Source of the DNA: Sinohyriopsis cumingii
Lineage: Eukaryota; Mollusca; Bivalvia; Unionida; Unionidae
Reading direction: 5' to 3'
Assembly (NCBI GenBank): GCA_028554795.2
Contig: CM068839.1
Coordinates: 43,955,117 to 44,019,116, forward strand
Length of the DNA: 64,000 nucleotides
In this document: positions 20,801 to 29,959 of the stretch, in pieces
Numbering within the stretch: position 1 is the first letter of the stretch
How the letters are laid out: each line of letters starts with the position of its first letter
The notes under the pieces: generated by a model
The model's database searches: none
The model's input: only the letters and a program-made list of their open reading frames with translations
Told to the model about the DNA's origin: nothing
Translations under genes and position numbers: made by a program

Positions 20801-22958
20801 ATTTTTTTACAATTGTGTCAAGCAATTTTAAGATGAAAGGGAAATAAGTCTCTTGAAAGTGTTAATAATTAACACAGAAGAATAAAAAGGAATATTCAGA
20901 TTCTTGTGAATGAAAGCTGGAAGGGACACAATTACTTTTATTGGACATCACATGCCAATTTGAGTATGACTCGTAGTGGGAGATACGATTGCTGTCGCCA
21001 TGTGAAATGGAAAAAGAATTTCCAAGAATTACATCAAGTTGAGAGAGAGCAACAAGCCATTGAGCTGCATATGGTTTGGAATTAGAGTTTGTGCGTACTT
21101 TTCAAACTTTTCAGTTGAACATAATGTTTATCTTCACTGCATGTTTCGAATACTGAACTGTTAATTACATTTTGCAGCTTTACAAAAGCAGTTTGATATG
21201 TTTTTTACACCTTACTGAAAACTGGGACAGGCTCGTCAGCAATGGCAGGTTGACAAAAAAAGTCATAGGGTTTTGACCAAAAAGGTTTCTTGTGATGTTT
21301 GTTTGGTCCAAAATGAAAGTGGTATCAATCTTATGTCCATTATGGCTAGCACTGCAGAAATGGTGAAAATCTTATTACTGCTCCTTCTGAATGGTAAGGC
21401 ATATTGATATGAGTTTTCACCAGAAGATTTGTTATTATGGCTTGTTGGTTTTAATTGAAATGGTACTGATCTGATATCTAATATGGCCACCAGTGTTGAT
21501 GTTGAAAATCTTGTTGTGGCTACATCTCTTGAATCACATACTGATTTTTATTTGATGTCTAGTTGATCCTATATGAAAATGAAAATGGTACTGGTTAGAC
21601 ATCCAGTAGGGTCTCCACAGCGACTCATGATATCAGTACTTATGAATGGGTGTTATATCAGGTTGTCATTTTCACTGATAGACTTTGTGTCATGTCTAGT
21701 TGGTCCTGAATGAAAATGGGCCAATCTGACTTCCATTATGGCTCCAAATGGAAAATCTTGTTATGGCTACTTCTCCTAGATGAGAGGGCATATTAATATT
21801 GTGCTTCACTAGAATACTTGTGATATCTAGTTGGTCCTAAATGTAAATGTTGTGAATCTGATATAATGTATGGCCACCATGCCAGCCATCTTTAAATTCA
21901 TACTATTGTCACTTTTCCAGAATGAAAAGTTGTATCAATTTGTTGTGTTCACCAGAAGTCTTCTTGTCATATTTTGTTGGTTCTAAATTAAAGTGGTGCT
22001 GATCTGATGTCCAGTATGGTCACCATTGCTGCCATTTTGTTCCTGCTTTAAAATGGGAAGTCATATCAATATGGAATTTCCACAAGAAGACTTCTTATGA
22101 CAGCTTATTGGTCCTAAATGAACATAGTACCAATCTGGCATCAATATGTCCACCACTGCAGCTGATTTGAAAATCTTCTTGTTGCTGAAGACTGTCCAAA
22201 ATGGTTTCAGCACTAAGCATTTAACAGTGGTTTTATCTTAAATTCCTGCAGTCCCTTCAGTGGACTTTTGTATGCTTCTTTCGGTAATATTTTATTTTCT
22301 TTTGCAGGAAGGAGCCCAACATTTGGTCAGCCGGAAGGTCTTCATTGCTCGTTGCACAGAAGATATTAAAGGGGAAGACCTTAAAGCGTATTTCAGTCGC
22401 TTTGGCGAAGTGGTAGATGTTTTCATCCCCAAACCATTCCGCTCTTTTGCCTTTGTTAGTTTTGCTGACCCAGAAGTTGCTCAAAGTCTTTGTGGGGAGG
22501 ATCATATTATTAAGGGAGTCAGTGTTCATGTCAGTTATGCTGCCCCTAAAGGAACAGACAGACATGGGGAAAAGAAGGTCCAGATCCCATCTAAAGGAGT
22601 TTACCAACAAGGAGGGCCGCCAGGCTGGAATCCACAACATGGTCAGGGAAATCTTGGGGGAAAACCCGGGAACATGCCAGAGATGAATAGCTTGGGGATG
22701 AATTTCTTTAACTCGGCCATGTTGGCAGCTGCACAGGCTGTTCTTCAGCAGCAAGGTTGGGGGCCAGGGGGAACACCAGGAGCCCCTCCGCAGGGAAGTA
22801 CTGGGGATAATGCACATCATACTGCTACCCAGCCAGGCAGTTACTCCACCTCCCAGGGGTCAGCTTCAAACTGGGGTTGGGGACAGCAATCAGACAGTGC
22901 AGCAGGGGGTTACCAAGGGTGGGGTGGAGGAGCAACTCGCCAAGGGGGATGGAACTAA
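2595..22958 (+). CDS. TARDBP: TDP-43 (TAR DNA-binding protein 43), spliced gene
   Basis: Join of 2595-2832, 11294-11463, 13213-13353 and 22308-22955, stop TAA 22956-22958; 1197 nt, 399 residues (human protein 414). Seen: N-terminal domain (residues 1 to about 78), bipartite NLS with KRK at 82-84 and KTKR at 95-98, RRM1 (about 107-180; RNP2 LIVLGL, RNP1 KGYGFIRF with aromatic Y149/F151), RRM2 (about 192-265; RNP2 VFIARC, RNP1 with F230/F232), then a Gly/Gln/Ser/Trp-rich low-complexity tail. The tail keeps the short helix ([12 protein letters not shown], about 319-330) seen in vertebrate TDP-43. Known of the family: a nuclear UG-rich RNA-binding protein acting in splicing repression, mRNA stability and self-regulation. 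All introns are GT/AG and phases agree (1,0,0). The M at 2595 matches the conserved MSEYI-type start and has A at -3; an in-frame ATG lies eight codons upstream at 2571. An optional exon at 7146-7421 is listed separately. Confidence 0.97.
3148..3899. mobile_element. 0.75-kb TIR transposon (MULE-like MITE), copy 1
   Basis: Perfect 17-bp terminal inverted repeats: agtcctacatgtaagac at 3148-3164 and its exact reverse complement at 3883-3899. Flanked by a 10-bp direct duplication atagtctgac (3138-3147 and 3900-3909). Next to the left end a 14-bp perfect hairpin (3158-3171 with 3188-3201) repeats the TIR sequence. No transposase ORF. A 9-11 bp duplication is typical of Mutator-like elements, hence the tentative class. 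Lies in TDP-43 intron 1. Confidence 0.85.
4980..5230 (+). mobile_element. SINE family 1, full-length copy
   Basis: tRNA-like head with A box (tggccgagtgg, about 4990) and B box (ggttcgagtct, about 5053), a body ending in a conserved segment (aatactgg...gccatgtatagcct...aaaatggcgttaaac) and an (AAC)n tail. Exact 13-bp target duplication acttctcaccctg at 4967-4979 and 5231-5243. Resembles molluscan V-SINE/RUDI-type elements from memory; not checked. Confidence 0.9.
5771..5842. repeat. (TA)n microsatellite, about 36 units
   Basis: Pure alternating TA over about 72 bases in TDP-43 intron 1. ORFs through it (poly-YI) are artefacts. Confidence 0.97.
7146..7421 (+). CDS. TARDBP: candidate TDP-43 cassette exon, 92 codons
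   Basis: Seen: a strong acceptor (pyrimidine run then CAG ending at 7145), 276 nt without a stop, and a consensus donor gtgaga at 7422. The exon starts and ends in phase 1, the same phase as the surrounding TDP-43 exon 1 and exon 2, so inclusion keeps the reading frame: the first codon G+TA is Val and the last G joins AC to give Asp. Inclusion would yield 491 residues, with an insert between the N-terminal domain and the NLS. The peptide is polar and mixed-charge (for example [20 protein letters not shown]) with no transposase or known domain motif that I recognise. Alternatives: an exon of an unknown nested + strand gene, or a pseudo-exon. Transcript data are needed; the phase match is what favours TDP-43. 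Confidence 0.55.
8293..10323 (+). mobile_element. decayed pogo/Tigger-like DNA transposon, 2.0 kb
   Basis: TIRs match at about 19 of 23 positions (8293-8315 tatttactgtatatattggg; inverse at 10301-10323), with TA at both ends as expected for Tc1/mariner/pogo insertion. Subterminal tgtccca motifs recur at both ends. The inside has remnants of a DDE_1-type transposase in broken frames: [17 protein letters not shown] (9868-9918) resembles the first catalytic Asp region, followed by a decayed (S)[15 protein letters not shown] segment (about 10015-10060). Frameshifts and stops throughout. In TDP-43 intron 1. Confidence 0.72.
8639..9850 (+). repeat. internal direct duplication in the pogo-like element
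   Basis: 8639-9393 and 9394-about 9850 are direct copies (both start gagggaaataatcaact and share aattatatccaggtgaacta and gaattc-tgaa-a-cagaagag). The second copy lacks about 300 bases of the middle. Confidence 0.75.
10425..11115 (+). mobile_element. dispersed TIR repeat, copy B
   Basis: Similar to 20520-21255 over most of its length (gcacctcagatgcttt, ctgcatgatcaa-ctgtt, cagaagaataaaaggaatat). Right end gggttgacaggtctgc is complementary to the left end of the 20520 copy. No coding capacity. Confidence 0.68.
11294..11463 (+). CDS. TARDBP: TDP-43 coding exon 2 (NLS, first half of RRM1)
   Basis: Follows acceptor AG at 11292-11293 and ends in CAG before gtgagg, phase 0. Encodes residues 80-136: NKRK and KTKR basic clusters of the bipartite NLS at the same numbering as human TDP-43, then [17 protein letters not shown], the beta-1/RNP2 strand and helix 1 of RRM1. 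Residues 82-84 and 95-98 supply the importin-binding basic residues known in the family. Confidence 0.96.
11464..13212. other. TDP-43 intron 2, no feature seen
   Basis: Single-copy AT-rich intron. Several short ORFs (11634-11891, 11884-12084, 12187-12510) carry no recognisable motif and I treat them as chance. Confidence 0.6.
13213..13353 (+). CDS. TARDBP: TDP-43 coding exon 3 (second half of RRM1)
   Basis: 141 nt, 47 codons, phase 0 at both ends; acceptor ttggcag, donor gtaagc. Encodes [18 protein letters not shown] (loop 3 and RNP1) then [20 protein letters not shown], closely matching the vertebrate RRM1 C-terminal half. The aromatic RNP1 residues used to stack on RNA bases in the family are present as Tyr and Phe. 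Confidence 0.96.
13513..13568. repeat. 28-bp perfect tandem duplication
   Basis: Two identical 28-bp units (13513-13540 and 13541-13568), recent by lack of divergence. In TDP-43 intron 3. Confidence 0.93.
13850..14703 (+). repeat. diverged ~135-bp tandem repeat, block 1
   Basis: Recurring pattern: gccatcttgaaaatcttgtt, actcctt-tgaat, atggtcacattga-atgggg, ttttcac-aaaagact, then tgaaatggtaccaatctgat and tatggccacc. Units are very diverged and indels are frequent. The last unit runs directly into the 36-bp minisatellite. Confidence 0.7.
14704..15847. repeat. 36-bp minisatellite, about 32 copies
   Basis: Near-identical 36-bp units (atggtcatgttgacattgga then ttttagcattatgtag). Variant sites are gatggt/gatagt and tatgtag/tatatag. 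The length is a multiple of three, so - strand ORFs of 410 and 393 aa run through it as 12-residue repeats ([12 protein letters not shown]); these are artefacts of the repeat, with no start context, splice context or homology. Lies in TDP-43 intron 3. Confidence 0.97.
15848..16237. repeat. 48-bp form of the minisatellite
   Basis: About six to seven units that are the 36-bp unit plus 12 bp (cactaaaacact type) between gatttt and agcatt. These diverge more than the 36-bp units. A - strand ORF of 103 aa is again a repeat artefact. Confidence 0.9.
16238..16648. other. unassigned stretch before the LINE fragment
   Basis: No gene seen. Lies between the end of the minisatellite and the LINE ORF2 start; possibly LINE 5' sequence inserted with it. 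Confidence 0.35.
16649..17842 (+). pseudogene. LINE ORF2 fragment, endonuclease domain only
   Basis: Starts ATG at 16649 ([17 protein letters not shown]), typical of an apurinic-like endonuclease of L1/Tx1-type LINEs. Further motifs: a decayed CLQET-like segment, [16 protein letters not shown] (17046-17105), [11 protein letters not shown] (17260-17290), TDHSAIVL (17335-17358). Interrupted by an early stop near 16703, a frameshift near 17175 and later stops. It ends just before the reverse transcriptase would begin ([16 protein letters not shown]), so it is 3'-truncated. 16238-16648 upstream is unassigned and may be its 5' part. Confidence 0.82.
17843..17900. repeat. displaced minisatellite unit
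   Basis: A single 48-bp-type unit (gtagatggtcatgttgacat then cggattttcactaaaacac) directly after the LINE fragment, 1.6 kb away from the main array. Confidence 0.85.
18180..18470 (+). mobile_element. SINE family 2, 5'-truncated
   Basis: Starts near the B box (gggttcgaaccctgg), then body (cataccaaagacttataaaa, gtcaggataacatgactggg) and tail gctacattaaaaatttaaat with CA-like end. In TDP-43 intron 3. Confidence 0.82.
18471..19370. other. intron sequence, nothing recognised
   Basis: AT-rich; faint traces of the ~135-bp repeat near 18540-18630 but no gene. Confidence 0.4.
19371..19690 (+). repeat. diverged ~135-bp tandem repeat, block 2
   Basis: Two to three units with cctaaatgaaaatggtgcc, gatggccatcttgaaaatct and ggtcacactgatgtggtttt. 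Confidence 0.7.
19691..20519. other. intron sequence, nothing recognised
   Basis: ORFs at 19669-19893, 19950-20147 and 20105-20428 have no family motif. Confidence 0.4.
20520..21255 (+). mobile_element. dispersed TIR repeat, copy A
   Basis: Left end gcagatctgccaaccctta; right end contains tggcaggttgac, roughly inverse. Shares long blocks with 10425-11115 and, inverted, with 46111-46600. The TGCCAACC core also ends the hAT-type element at 26717, suggesting one superfamily. Confidence 0.7.
21270..22200 (+). repeat. diverged ~135-bp tandem repeat, block 3
   Basis: About six to seven units with ggtcctaaatgaaaatggt, ccaatctgat-tcca-tatgg, ccagccatcttgaaaatct and ttcaccagaagact. Ends about 100 bases before the TDP-43 terminal exon. 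Confidence 0.78.
22308..22958 (+). CDS. TARDBP: TDP-43 terminal coding exon (RRM2 and low-complexity tail)
   Basis: Acceptor tttgcag ends at 22307; the frame stays open to TAA at 22956-22958. Encodes residues 184-399. RRM2 shows [24 protein letters not shown] and [16 protein letters not shown], all strongly TDP-43-like. The tail keeps the alpha-helical segment [16 protein letters not shown] and is rich in Gly, Gln, Ser and Trp, with repeated WG (NWGWG, GWGGG) and the end QGGWN. As in human TDP-43 the whole prion-like tail sits in one exon with RRM2. Confidence 0.97.
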   Translation, partial: EGAQHLVSRKVFIARCTEDIKGEDLKAYFSRFGEVVDVFIPKPFRSFAFVSFADPEVAQSLCGEDHIIKGVSVHVSYAAPKGTDRHGEKKVQIPSKGVYQQGGPPGWNPQHGQGNLGGKPGNMPEMNSLGMNFFNSAMLAAAQAVLQQQGWGPGGTPGAPPQGSTGDNAHHTATQPGSYSTSQGSASNWGWGQQSDSAAGGYQGWGGGATRQGGWN

Positions 22959-25200
22959 TCATCATTTATATTACAGCTATCTAACAGTGATACAGGCTTG
23001 AGGATTTTGTGCGACATCAAAATTGGATTTGAAGTCTAAAAACGGGGCATCATTTAGAGTCTGAAAAATTGGGCTGTAAAAGGTCAGTTTGATAACATGT
23101 TTGGGTCAAATTGAATGAAAGAGCTGTAAGCATTAATGGGTTTGAGATATGTCCATTTTATGTTTGCTTTGTATGGTACTACAGTATTCATCTAAAGCAA
23201 GCTCTAGTGGAGAAACAAAGACTAGTATGTATATCTGTAGTTATAATTTTTGTAACGTTTAAATTTATATTGGATTTCTTATGTTGTGTTACATATATTT
23301 TGCCATGTGTAATTGGTTTCTATTCATTTTCATTAGAGTATAATGTTTCAGTATAACATGGAGTTAACAAATCACAGCTTTCCATCGTTATCCTGGATAC
23401 AACACAGTTGCACCAAGAACCCAATTAAGATTTCAAAAAAAGAATTTTTTTTATAAAGCTTAACATTGTGGAAATGTTTAGCTCTATTTTATTCTTATTA
23501 ACAAAAGGATACTTAAAATTGCCTCGTCACAAACCAAAGTGTCAAATTGGCTGGTTGGCTTAAAGAGCTGTGCACCCATTATAGGTCAGTCAAAGCAATA
23601 TTTCTGAGCATGCATTCATTTATCCTCCATTTGGCGTGAAACAGCATATTTGGCAGGAAAAAACACATATTATATAAATGTGTAATGAACTTGTCTTATT
23701 CAATCCAACGACCAGTGATTGAAGGTTTGCAGTATAGCCTGTAATACTCAAGTAATTGCAATTCTCCACGGTTGTAAATTTCTGTTTCAGAATATTGACA
23801 CTTGTGCTGGTTTTACTGATAATCTCAGTTACACAAGTTCAACATCTCTCAAGAATTAATGATGTAATTCTGGTTCAGATCTTGGTGGTTTATATTGATT
23901 TTCTCAACTAGATGAAAGAAATGGCATCAGTTGCCGGTGTTTAGAGGGTTTCTACTTAATTACGGGAAAATGTTCAGAGCAAGTTAAAATTAAACCATTT
24001 TAGGCAGATCATGGTTCATTTTCATCATGTGTTTAATGTATGACCATGTTATTGAAGTGTTTTTGCAGTAATTAATGTCCCAATAAATTGTTCAGATTAA
24101 CAATCACGTTCTGTGATCAAAAATGTATTTAGTATCACTATTGAGATACAGAAAATGCGTTAACTAGATCATTTTGCCAAAGACTGATAATCATGCTCAA
24201 GGGAAAACATGGTTTTTATACACTACATTATTTGACTAGTTTGAGTGCACACTCACTGTGACCTGGCGATATCATTTTGTGATCATAAAAAGCAAAATTT
24301 TATCTTGTTTTTTTTTTGTGGCATTTTGTTACTCAACGAGCTTTCTGATTATACATTGGGTAGTACATAATTTCATCAGCATTTATGAATGCCAATTACT
24401 GTGTTAAAATGAGGGAGAGCTGTATTTGCAGTCAGCTGTATGAATTAATTTTTTTGGGGCGGGGTATCTCAGTTATGGTAATGTATGATAAATTCTTGTA
24501 AGGTACATCAGAAAATGGAATTAAACTATAGGAAATTAATGCTAATTTATGAGAACAAATCCTATCTAATGTAATTTATATTCTTCTACAAGAAACTTGG
24601 ATGTAAACCATATCTTCGAATTCAAACACAGGACTGGAAATACTGAATTAAGTGTGACATAGACTGGATGTTACTGCGTGAACTTGCAAGATGTGTGCTA
24701 GAAGCTGGATTTTATAGCAGTGTTGCGAGGTCCTTCGAAAGTGAATGATGCGTGTCTTCTCAAGTGGAATGTATGACACTCATGGGAAAGACAAATGCCG
24801 AGTGTATATTCTCGAAGTCTGGATTGTTTATTGTATGGAGATTGCTAGAACCTTCATTTTACTTGGAAAGTGTGCCATTTACAAAATTGATTCATTCATG
24901 AAGGATTTTAAAACATGGAATTTTGAAAGGAAGGTAACCGATTGCTTGTGGAAACTTTAGATGAGTAACATCAGTTTACAGAATTATCTTGTTAAGAGTT
25001 AAGCAGCAGCATCTAATTGTTTATAATTTTTTAAAAATTTATTGTTTTATGTGTTGTACACTTTTTACATGTTTGAAGATCGTCAAATTTGGATCAAAAT
25101 CTTACTCATCTAGAGGGTTTGTTGTGAATATTGAATATTGTGAGATACTGGTATGTGTGATATGTGTGGCTTGCATTAAATAGAAGATTGTCTATATCAG
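22959..25200 (+). other. probable TDP-43 3' UTR and downstream region
   Basis: No gene recognised. After the stop codon the sequence is single-copy within the window and AT-rich up to the element at 25376. Candidate poly(A) hexamers are AATAAA at 24082-24087 and ATTAAA near 25177. A UG-rich stretch (gtatgtgtgatatgtgtgg, about 25150-25168) just before the latter could bind TDP-43, which self-regulates through its 3' UTR in vertebrates; that link is inference. Short ORFs here (for example 24745-24960) show no family signature. Confidence 0.4.
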
Positions 25201-25375
25201 ATTGCTTCTGTTTTCTTTTCCCTTCTTGATCTTTTATTGCAGGTTTTAAAAAAACTAACCTCCAACAAGGTGAGGATGACATGGCCAGCCTCCTGTCCAG
25301 AAGGTGTCATTGGAGAGAAAAACGAAAGGAAACATTCCCTTAAGTTTGTTCTTGATTAGATTCAGGGCTAGAGTT

Positions 25376-26126
25376 AGTCCTACAATGTAAGACATAACAC
25401 ATGTTTTTGTTTTAGTGCTATGTCTTACTACCCAAATATTGGCCTTGTATATCCTGTTCCGATGTCGGTTGACAAAGTAGTCAAAGTTTCAGGAATATCT
25501 CAATCACTTGGCTGCCTATATTGACACTCTTTCACTAATTTATGTGTAGTTAATAAACTTACTGTACTGTCTTTATTCTGGTGGAATGAAAATATGACAG
25601 TAGCAAATGGATGCATTTTCATGTTCCATTGACATACATTTGAATTTGTTGCAATGTACGGTAGTCAAAGTATGTCGAAGTATGTTTAAGTAGGTTCATA
25701 TGGAGGATATGTTTCTTGAACGAAACAAAACGTTGCTTACAGTTCCAATAGGCATATTATATTTTTATTTGTTTTTATTAAAGAATAATATTTCCACTTA
25801 ACCGGATTCGGCATTCCCAGCTTTCATCCCTTTCCAGCCAACTGAAATGTAGGCCAACGAAACTCGAAAACAGGTCCATGTCTTTTGTGAGAATTTGAAT
25901 GTCTAAGAGAAAAGACATCAGGGTAAGTAAAGTCTGGCAAAAACATTTACTTTGTCGGAAAGCGTCGTTATTGATTGCCAGGGGTGTGTGATATTCCTGA
26001 AAATTTAACTTTCATTACACTGTTAGTTGACATCAAAACACACTACACAGCGCCATTAGTTAGGCAGTAAGACCCATCACCCCACAGAACAAAAATATCG
26101 GGTGATGTGTCAAACGTTGTAGGACT
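25376..26126. mobile_element. 0.75-kb TIR transposon (MULE-like MITE), copy 2
   Basis: Homologous to 3148-3899 along its length and in the same orientation, with degraded TIRs (agtcctacaatgtaagac at the left, gttgtaggact at the right). Flanks carry a 9-bp duplication ggctagagt (about 25366-25374 and 26128-26136). No transposase coding seen. Sits just downstream of the TDP-43 3' region. Confidence 0.82.
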
Positions 26127-26716
26127 AGGCTAGAGTAAGCATTGGTCTTAATTTAGCCTGGTCAGCCAAGTCTAGGGAGATATTTTTCAAAAAATGATAA
26201 TATTGTACATATTCTTGCTAAAAGCAGAGGATTTTTCATTCCCTCTGTCTCTGTATCGCTTTTATTTCCACCCTTGAAATTTAAAGCCATTTTAGATTGA
26301 GATATGAAATATGGTATACATCATCATTGGAAGGTTGCATACTTCATTGGGGGTCCTATATTCAAGAGCCAGTTTCATGGCTCAGTATATTTTGCTTACT
26401 CTTAACATTCCTTTTTTACTCTTTAACATTCAAGCCAGTTGACATTAAGGACTGAAACTTGTGATATACATCATTACAGGACATGTTACATGCCACATTG
26501 TGTCTTGTCTTCAAGGTCAGGAGTCAATATTTCAGGTTTTTCCTGACCATTTCCATTTCATTCTATAAGTTAAGATTTTCAGATCAAGGGATGAAACTTG
26601 GCATATTTAGATCATGAGAAGGTGTCGTGTACCACACTGGAGGTTCTGTTTTCAAGGTCAAAGCCATGGCTCATTTTTTAAAATTTCCATCACAGTTTAC
26701 ATCCTGTAGTATCACC

Positions 26717-28467
26717 ATACATGCCAACCATTATGCTTTTGGCGTAATCATTACACTTTTTTCTGTCACTAAATTACGCCTTATGCGTAACTATTCAGAT
26801 TACGTGTTTTCTGTATATCCCCCTCTCAGAACAATTAATAATTTGTTTTCTCATTTTTATTAACATCTCATTAATCCCACAGACCGTATTCTAGAAAAGA
26901 CTGCTTCTATGTAACTACGGCATAAGAGTGTGTTTGTCCAAAGACTTGCATGCACTTTCCTAACAGTATTATGTTCTATTTAGTAGTTCAGTTGAACTAT
27001 TTCCAAGAAGCATGCTGGTTTGTATTTTTGACCATGGTTTCTATTTATAGCAGATGTATGGCTTAGTTAAGGAGAGAACAGACTGGTTTTCTAACTTATA
27101 ATTTTTGCTCACAGATTCTCTGTTCTAATATGGTACAGAACCGGTCTGTAGGTATTGGTGCTAAAAGTTGAGTCAGATTTATTCTAGTAGATGCATGTGT
27201 TAGAGCAAAAATATTTTTCAAATAGTTTCATAGATGGATTAGGGAAAGACGAAAAACCGATTCAGAGATGAATACATGAATGACACAATACAGCGTTCCT
27301 TTCTAGGGCAAGCTTCACGCCCCTTACAGGCTATGTGGAAAGGATTTTAATATTGGCCATGATGGTAAAACAAAGCAACCTTGAATTAGCTCATTTTACT
27401 AACTCCATTACTAAGGTAACTTCCTTTTTACAGCAGAACTAAATTGTGGACACGAGTTTTATAACTGCAGAGGTGTTATCTACCGAGTTCTTAATAGAAC
27501 ATGGACTACCCCTAGTGGTAGAAGACTACATTGGTCCTTTGTTTAAACAGATGTTTCCTGATTTCAAAATTCCAGAAAATATGCATGTGCAAGAACAAAA
27601 TCAGCTAATATTGTTAGATGTTTAGGAGAAGACACTTCACTTAAAATTGCAGAAGCCATGAAAATTGGGCAGTTTAGTATTGCAACAGACAGTAGTAGTG
27701 ATTATGACAAAGTTTTACCCAGTCTGTGTAAGAGACTTTGACAACGAAAAGGGCAAAGTAAGAGTGCTGTTCTTTCATTACCAGAATTAACAGTAAATTC
27801 CACTGGAGGAACCATTTTCATCATGTGCTTGATAATGCTTTGAATAATCATAAGTTGGCAGAAACGTATGGGGTTTTCAGCTGATACTGCACCAGTGATG
27901 ACTGGAATTCATAAAGGACTTGCATTCTATATTTTGAAAAATGTCTCCATCATTGTACATATCAGGTTGTCTCTGTCGTATGATGCACCATGCTGCAGGT
28001 AAGGCTGCTGATAAATTAGAAGAACTCTTGAAGTGTCAGGTTGGCAGTCTACCTGACAATGTACTTCATGCTGACAGAGTTGATTTTTTTCATCTTATTT
28101 CCCAGCTAAAAGACCCAGTAACTGTGAGACATAAACTTCTTTGTCAAGTTATGAAAACTAAATTCAAATCCAGGCTCTGTAACCCAGTACTTCATGCTCT
28201 ACTGGTGTGCAAAAATTCATAGTCTCAGCTGGTACAAAGTGTTTTGAAATGCAATATGAGAATCTGTTGATTTTTAAAGCTCAGAGTGTTATATACAAAA
28301 ACTTGAAGCAGTAATTGATGTTAAAATTCCAGAGGGATAAATCATTTTGTACATATCCTCATTGAATTTATATCATGTTATATGTGGATTACTCTTTTTC
28401 TACTCGGATTACTTTTTTTTTTTTCCTCTTGGATTACACTTTTTCATTGCCAGAGGTTGGCATGTAT
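26717..28467 (+). mobile_element. decayed hAT-type DNA transposon, copy 1
   Basis: 13-bp TIRs atacatgccaacc (26717-26729) and ggttggcatgtat (28455-28467), flanked by a 6-of-8 duplication (gtatcacc / gtaacaca). Inside (about 27600-28250), broken + strand frames show hAT-type transposase phrases: QFSIATDSSSDYDKVLPSLC, LSLPELTVNSTGG, GFSADTAPVMTGIHKGLAFY, MMHHAAGKAADKL. Frame changes and stops make it non-coding. Confidence 0.8.
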
Positions 28468-28619
28468 GTAACACAAGAGAGATGTTGAAGATTAAGGGAA
28501 GAAACTTGGTATACTCATAGATCATTATTGGAAGCTGTGTTGCATTCCGTGTTCATTGTCACAACTTTATATTGCAAGTTTTATGACACACTTTCCATTC
28601 TGGTAAATGCAGCTTCAGG

Positions 28620-28800
28620 TGGCTGAGATTACAGCTCACCTACCTGCTTCAGTTTGACAACGTGTATGTAATGTATGTGTATGTAATCAGACTTGCAGCA
28701 GCCTCCCATGGTTCATTGGTTCTTGCACCACCAAATGTACCGATAGCCATGTATATCCTATGATGTGATGAAAAATGGCATTGAACCCCATAAACCAAAC
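28620..28800 (+). mobile_element. SINE family 1, diverged fragment
   Basis: The 3' part (ccatgtatatcctatg...gaaaaatggcattgaacccc) matches the family-1 tail; the head is eroded. Confidence 0.6.
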
Positions 28801-29089
28801 CATTCTGATCTGTAACTTTGTTGCCATTAGATATTAACGGATGAAACTTGGTATACTTTTACATTATCAGTAGAAAATGACTCATTATGGGTCATAGGTC
28901 AGTATTTGAAGTTTTATGATTACCTTAACATCAAGTGAACAGCTTGAGCTTTAATTACCTTGTTCATTTCCTCATGCAGCTGAATAAGTAATGCATATGA
29001 CCTCAAAATCAAGATATGTCAAGACTTAGACAAAACGCCATTCAGTAATTTGGTGTTAAACAGGAAATTGACAAAGATTGTAATGAGAT

Positions 29090-29320
29090 TCAGAAGAGTA
29101 CTGAAGTTGCTAGAACTGATAGTTAAGATGGAACATTAGCTAAGTACAAGAAAGTGTGTGATGCTTGGTTTAGTAATTGGAATAAGGTCTTTCCTTGAAT
29201 TTACAAAATTCAGTACGATTTTAATGGACAAACAAGAGCTATGTCAGTGGTGTAAAGAATTTGGAAAATTAAACTTTGTGACAACTACTGGTTCTTCTCA
29301 TCTGGACATTTAGTCACTTC
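29090..29320 (+). pseudogene. hAT-type transposase N-terminal fragment
   Basis: Broken frame giving LAKYKKVCDAWFSNWNKVFP, IYKIQYDFNGQTRAM and QWCKEFGKLNFVTTTGSSHL. The pattern W-x-FP...CxWC...TGSS is typical of the zinc-binding N-terminus of hAT-like transposases. Lies 0.6 kb past the element at 26717 and may belong to another copy. Confidence 0.55.
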
Positions 29321-29959
29321 CAATATGCTTATGGGAGGGATTGCAACTTTTGCTTTTGTTTAAGCTTTATATCTTCAAAAACTGAGGTTCAGGTATGAAC
29401 CATGTTAAACTTGCTGTGCTATTTGATGGCATTCATCACAATAAATATTTTATCTTCATGGTCAAGGTAATTTTTTCCCCTCTTTGTTTCTTCTTCTTTA
29501 TTTACTCATAATATTTTTTCACATAGAGACATGAAACTATTAATTTCCATGTCTGTCTAGTAACTCTACGGCTTTGTCACAGGGAGATTTCATCATTGTA
29601 CACATGGTGATCTAACTACAATTAGCTGGGGACACAACGGCTAGGCATAGAGCTGTGTTTGGCGAACACTTTTGTATACATGAGATGAAATCATTGGTGC
29701 ATGTGCCTCAAGGCACTCAAGCTGGGTAAGAAAAATCCAAAGGTTGGAACATGTCAAAGAACAGTTGACTTTGAAGAATGCATGTATGTATTGTATTGTA
29801 TGTATAGGACTGAATGGAATATCAGCAGAAAGCAAAAATAAGGCCAAAATAGGCAAAAATCTTTAAATGCAAATTCCAGTTTTTAAGAAAAAAGGCCCCA
29901 AGACAACTGGAACATACTTCAGGGTGAAAAGGTTGTTTCCATTAGTTGTGACGTGCATG

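Larger units (their letters stand above)
26280..28920. repeat. diverged ~145-bp tandem repeat, split by two insertions
   Basis: A repeated phrase (ttaaggatgaaacttggtat then acatcatcattgga and ttcaaggtcaaagc) occurs at about 26290, 26440 and 26585, then at 28493 and 28845. The spacing is about 150 bases once the hAT-type element (26717-28467) and the SINE piece (28620-28800) are removed. Confidence 0.68.
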
